A DNA stretch of 64,000 nt, taken from assembly GCA_003993805.1 (NCBI GenBank), contig RSEF01000017.1:12346576-12410575 (forward strand), written 5' to 3'. The position numbers were made by a program, and so were the translations under genes. Below are positions 59,893-64,000 of the stretch, piece by piece (position 1 is the first letter of the stretch; each line of letters starts with the position of its first letter). This stretch comes from Himantopus leucocephalus. Taxonomy: Eukaryota > Chordata > Aves > Charadriiformes > Recurvirostridae. The notes below the pieces were generated by a model, which saw only the letters and a list, made by a program, of their open reading frames with translations, had not been told where the DNA came from and did not search any database.

Positions 59893-60185
59893 TTTACTCT
59901 GAAAATTGTACTGGAATATTTTAAGCCAAGCTGATCTTTCACCAGGTGTACTGCATGTAAGGGCTTTTCCTGCTAGCAAAATGCTTAAAGAGGATCATGT
60001 TACTGGTCGTCTGAGTTGTTATTTTACAAAATCACAGCTATGTGGTCGGGTAAGATTTTGATAACTGTTTTGTGCACGCTTCTGGGGGGTGGGGGTTGGC
60101 ATTTCCCTGAGGGTTACTGATTAGACTAAGTAAATATTGGTGTTTGATAGCTCTCCTAATGAACCTGTCCATGAAATAATTACGT

Positions 60186-60193
60186 TGTAAATA
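60186..60193 (+). promoter_or_regulatory. Pumilio response element TGTAAATA
   Basis: Exact UGUAAAUA in the RC3H2 3' UTR, matching the PUM1/2 consensus UGUANAUA. An identical site lies at 60527-60534. Confidence 0.5.
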
Positions 60194-60526
60194 TACCTGA
60201 AAATCCAAGGGTTAGTTTTGATATTCTGGTGTCAGTATGGAAGATCTTACACATCTATTTAATACTCAAATGTAAAGGAATGTATGTAGAAAAACAGTCG
60301 AGTAGTCTTTTCTTAGTTTCCTTTGGCTGTTGCTGTACCTTCCTATAGCCAGTGCCACCTCATAGCTAGGATTAGACTGAGGCTTTGTTTCACCTGCAAC
60401 TTGAAGTGAATGGATACAAGAACCAGACCACCTTTGTCACCTTAACTTATTTCCTATTGATGTTAACCTTAACTTAGAATGTTAGACATAAATATGATTG
60501 TTGTATATTTTATACCAAGACCATTC

Positions 60527-60534
60527 TGTAAATA
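60527..60534 (+). promoter_or_regulatory. Pumilio response element TGTAAATA (second)
   Basis: Second exact UGUAAAUA in the same UTR, about 340 nt from the first. Close pairs strengthen the case for PUM regulation, but both are motif matches only. Confidence 0.5.
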
Positions 60535-61588
60535 TGAATTTATATTACTTTTGAAATGCTTCTGAGATACTATTATTTGCTGTACAATGTAATTCCAAAA
60601 CAGATATGCAAACAAGTATGTCTCTTTCATGGATATTTAAACAGTGAGATCTTCCATGTTGAAGGTGATGTAATTTTTTTAAAAGATTTTTAAATTTTAA
60701 ATTGCTATTTTGTTACAAAAATAGAGAAAATATAAAGGTTTGAGAAGTCCTTATTTGCCCTCAGGGAAAGAGCCCTCTGTGCACCAGAACTCCACAGAAC
60801 ATCTTCAGCATGATCTGAGGGTGAATATATACTACATAAATTGATTGTGTATTTACCTTAACTTTTTAATTTTAAAATTGCAATTTTAAAAACTTGGTTG
60901 TGCTCTGCTGGAGGGGGATTGGGATAAGCTGCTTACACACATTTGCCTGTTCGTCCAGTGAAATTACATAAGCCTAACATATTCCTGCCAACCATACTGG
61001 CGTATTTAAGAACGGATGGATCTGTATACTCTTGTCTGCAGCAGGAGGTCCCATGATATAGCAGTTCTCTAGGATGACCATACACTTCATGTGGAAAGTT
61101 GGTTCTTAACTGAGGCTAGGTGGTTTTAGTTGAATTTTTAATACATAGAGTGACAGGCAAAAGACTTCTTTGGGAGCTTTATCAGCATGCCAGCTTTGTC
61201 TTAGGGTTTTAACACTGACTGTGTGGTTTTTGCCATGAAACTATGCCCTCCAGTGCCCTGACAGGAGAAGCTACAGGTGGGAACCTGGTTCTGGCTTCCT
61301 TCTTTGGTGAAGTTTCAGCCCTTGACCCTATACAAACAAGTATGTATTCATTTGTCTAGTTGCAAATCGGGTGCCTTTGGGCTACGGAAGGGCTTATTTT
61401 CTGACACCGAGATACAGTGACTAATCTTTGTGTGTTAATAGCAGCGATTTCCATTTAGGTTTTGGCCGAACTTACCTGTGCTGTCAGAAAAAAGGCCCAT
61501 AGCAGATTGGAGAAAGAGATTGGCTCTTTTGCTTTGCTTGGACAAGCATTTTGGGTTGTTTTGGTTTGGTGTTGTGTTTTGTTTTGTT

Positions 61589-61614
61589 CCCCCCCCCCCC
61601 CCCCCCCCCCNCCC
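61589..61614. repeat. Poly-C run with single N
   Basis: 22 Cs, an N at 61611, then 3 Cs, in the RC3H2 3' UTR. The true length is uncertain. Confidence 0.8.
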
Positions 61615-63272
61615 ACTAGGGGTACAGCAGGGATTTCACATGCAAGAGATACAGGAATTATTAGTATCTAAGTTAATTGTGTTGCCTCACTACCTGGATT
61701 CATTCCTTGGTTTGCCTCATTTCCCACATAGGTCTTTAATAGAGACTAATGCTTGTGCTGGGAGAATGCTCGTGTGAGAAAGTAATTATCTGTACATTCT
61801 TAACATATACTTATAGCAGAGTGATTGCCCTGCTACTGATATTTTGTTCCTGTAAACAGGTGACAAGAAATGAATCTTAGTGTTTATGCAGATTTTGCAT
61901 TGTAGAATGTATACTAGACCCTTCAAAGGAAAGGTTAGACTCTTTGCAAAGCAAACTGGCGTTGGTTCTTGGTAGTGTAGTACAGGGACACTCAAGTTTG
62001 ACGTTTTAGGGAAAAAAGAAAAGTTGTACACAGCTGATTATATTAAATAAGCTCTTAATTGCTCTTTGTAGAAGTCTAATTTGGAAGGTTTTAGTGCTTT
62101 GATAACACAATTGAAATTTTAATTTATCCTGTACTCAAGAGCTGAATGCTGTTCTTGTATAATAGTGTACTAGGCTGGATGAGGTACAAAACAATGCACA
62201 GTGGTCAGAAACAGCTGAGGAAAGAACGCTTAAAATAACTTGATCTAAACTCAGAATAGTTCCAAACATTGGTTTTGTTTGCTTTTTTTAAAGCACAAGT
62301 TGTCAAGTTGTACCTGTTGCTGTACATAAACACTGTATACCAGCAGCTCCTTGATCATATTTGTGAACAGACTTTTCATTATTATTAGACTGTTATTAAA
62401 GGAAGGTGTTGAATTTGAGAGTGTAACAAAATGAGAAATGATCGGATTATCTATAGTATGTAAAAATCCATTCTTTATGTTGTGGTTTAATCCCTTTGTT
62501 AGGAAATTCCCTCTCATTGAGGGACCTCTTCTGCAAGCAGAACACAATAAATGTGCTTTTTTTAAATGACCCATTTTCCGGTATAAATGAAGAGCCGACT
62601 TTGGCAGTAGTCACGGCCGTGTATCTCTTTGCTGGCAAGGGAGCACGGCAAGAAAAAACACCAACCGACTGTCAGTGATGAAATAAAACAAATCTGAATA
62701 ACCAAAATGACCGATACCCCAGCGTAATACTACACCCCGTTATTTACGAAGGATGCTTGTGGAAGCTTTTAATCACTCAAGATTTTGCTGTAAAAGCTGA
62801 ACTAAAACAGAGCCTGGCTGCATTTATTACTGCCAAAAGCCAAGGTCATTTGCACATAGCCCATCGACTTACCCAGAGTAGATCTCAGTTAATCCAAGGC
62901 ATGGAAATGCATGCATTTTCTTAGCTGGGCAAACAAGTACATTATACGGTAGTTGTGATACAACACACGTGGCTTTTATTTGTACTGCACATACCCACTG
63001 TACAGCCACTCAGAAGTATTGTGGTTCGCTTGCAGCATCTGCTGTCCGCATTTATACTGTTTACTGCGTATTCTTTTCCCTGGAAGTTTTAAAGAAAATT
63101 TTTTTTTCTTGTTGCATTGATTACATTTTATAAATTTGCTTAGCTGGAAAGTTTGGGAAAAGAGGCCTGTTTGTCAATTGTACAACCGATTGTGAAGCTC
63201 TAGTGTGAATATTTTTACGTCTGTATTAGACATTTTCTTTGCAAATCTATTGTTCGATTGAAATGTAAATGA

Positions 63273-63278
63273 AATAAA
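63273..63278 (+). terminator. Main candidate RC3H2 poly(A) signal
   Basis: AATAAA followed by the GT-rich sequence gatggtgtacacccatcatg. The hexamer at 63642-63647 could be used instead and would bring the transcript end to the edge of the next CpG island. Confidence 0.55.
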
Positions 63279-63674
63279 AGATGGTGTACACCCATCATGT
63301 ATAAAGCAGGCACCATCGCTACGATGGATTTAATGCTCATTTTTATGGCGCATTCTCAGCTTCTATTTAAAACTATAATTTAAAGAAAAAAAAAATAATC
63401 TGTAAAATGAAATGGGGATATATGGGGGAGTAAATTCTATTCCGTTTCTTTGGGTTTGGAGTTGCGATGGTCTGTTTCCCGTGGTGGTAGAGGTAGGGCC
63501 CGGCCGCCGACTGTGTTTGCCGTAGCACTGAAGTGACGAGGTTTTGGCTGTGGCTGGTCACGGAGTAGAGCATCCTGGTTTTCGGTGTTTGAGAGACTTG
63601 ATGGAAGAAGTTTGCAGTATTGACATGTATTTGCATGCACGAATAAAAATTATTTGTCCACCTTAATTGCCTCT

Positions 63675-64000
63675 GTGCCTTCAACCGCGGGGCGCGGGGC
63701 GGGGCGGGGGGGTGGTGGCGGTGGTTGTCTCCTCCCCGTCCCCTCAGGCCGCCTCCTTCCCGCCCTGCCCCGCGCCGCGCAGGGGCGGCCCCGGAAGGCG
63801 GCGGGAGCGGGTGAGGAGGCGGCGGGGCCGGGCCGGGGGGGGTCCGGCGGGGCAGCCCACCGCCCCCGGGGATGGCCGCTGGGGCCGGCCGCCCCCGTTC
63901 CCCGCGGCGGGCCCCGGGGCGGAGCGCGGCGGCTCCCCGCGTTCCCGGGGTGGGCTGAGGGGCGGCGGGCGCGGCCTGAGGCGGCGGGCGCGGGCTCCGC
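63675..64000 (+). promoter_or_regulatory. CpG island at right edge, probable promoter of the next gene (PDCL by synteny)
   Basis: GC- and CpG-rich to the window end, with G-runs near 63690-63715 and an ETS-type ccggaag at 63791-63797. In human the gene downstream of RC3H2 in the same orientation is PDCL, so this is likely its promoter. No coding sequence is visible to confirm it. Confidence 0.5.

Larger units (their letters stand above)
58466..63300 (+). other. RC3H2: RC3H2 3' UTR (about 4.8 kb)
   Basis: Continuous non-coding sequence from the stop codon to the poly(A) signal AATAAA at 63273-63278, which is followed by GT-rich sequence. Alternative AATAAA hexamers lie at 62546-62551, 62682-62687 and 63642-63647. 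The UTR contains a CDE-type stem-loop (59877-59891), two Pumilio-type TGTAAATA sites (60186-60193, 60527-60534), an AT dinucleotide stretch near 58524-58550, and a poly-C run at 61589-61614 with an N at 61611. A long regulatory 3' UTR is expected for roquin genes. Confidence 0.75.

Overview
This is vertebrate nuclear DNA, most likely from a bird. Genes are interrupted by GT-AG introns, CpG-island promoters sit in AT-rich surroundings, and both recognisable interspersed repeats are CR1-type non-LTR elements, the dominant avian family. The gene order RABGAP1 / ZBTB26 / ZBTB6 / RC3H2 is the block known from human chromosome 9q33. The species cannot be named from the sequence alone.

Layout. Positions 1-17960 hold the 5' part of RABGAP1 on the minus strand: a likely non-coding first exon in the CpG island near 17.9 kb, then five coding exons (start codon at 10974) that encode the acidic N-terminus and the PTB domain. 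The Rab-GAP (TBC) part lies beyond the left edge. A CpG island at 17.3-18.5 kb is a shared divergent promoter with ZBTB26 (+ strand, coding exon 20636-21962). ZBTB6, a paralogue of ZBTB26, follows at 26600-27883 with its own CpG island. From 31.1 kb a third CpG island drives RC3H2 (roquin-2). All 20 of its coding exons (40225-58465) can be assembled with consistent splice sites and phases into a 1191-residue protein, followed by a 3' UTR of about 4.8-5.2 kb. The last 330 bp enter a fourth CpG island, probably the promoter of the next gene (PDCL by conserved synteny).

How the parts work together. RC3H2 binds RNA stem-loops with its ROQ domain and promotes mRNA decay. ZBTB26 and ZBTB6 are predicted DNA-binding BTB zinc-finger repressors. 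RABGAP1 acts on Rab GTPases. Two non-coding points stand out. A box C/D snoRNA with a perfect 6-bp terminal stem lies in RC3H2 intron 6 and matches the known host-gene position of SNORD90. Two stem-loops with the hallmarks of the constitutive decay element (CDE) that roquins bind lie in the RC3H2 3' UTR (59877-59891) and in the predicted ZBTB26 3' UTR (23813-23825), which suggests self-regulation and cross-regulation within the locus.

Assembly quality: there is one 100-N gap inside a CR1 copy, and five single Ns. Two of the single Ns are flanked by duplicated sequence that looks like unmerged contig ends, and two touch long poly-C runs.
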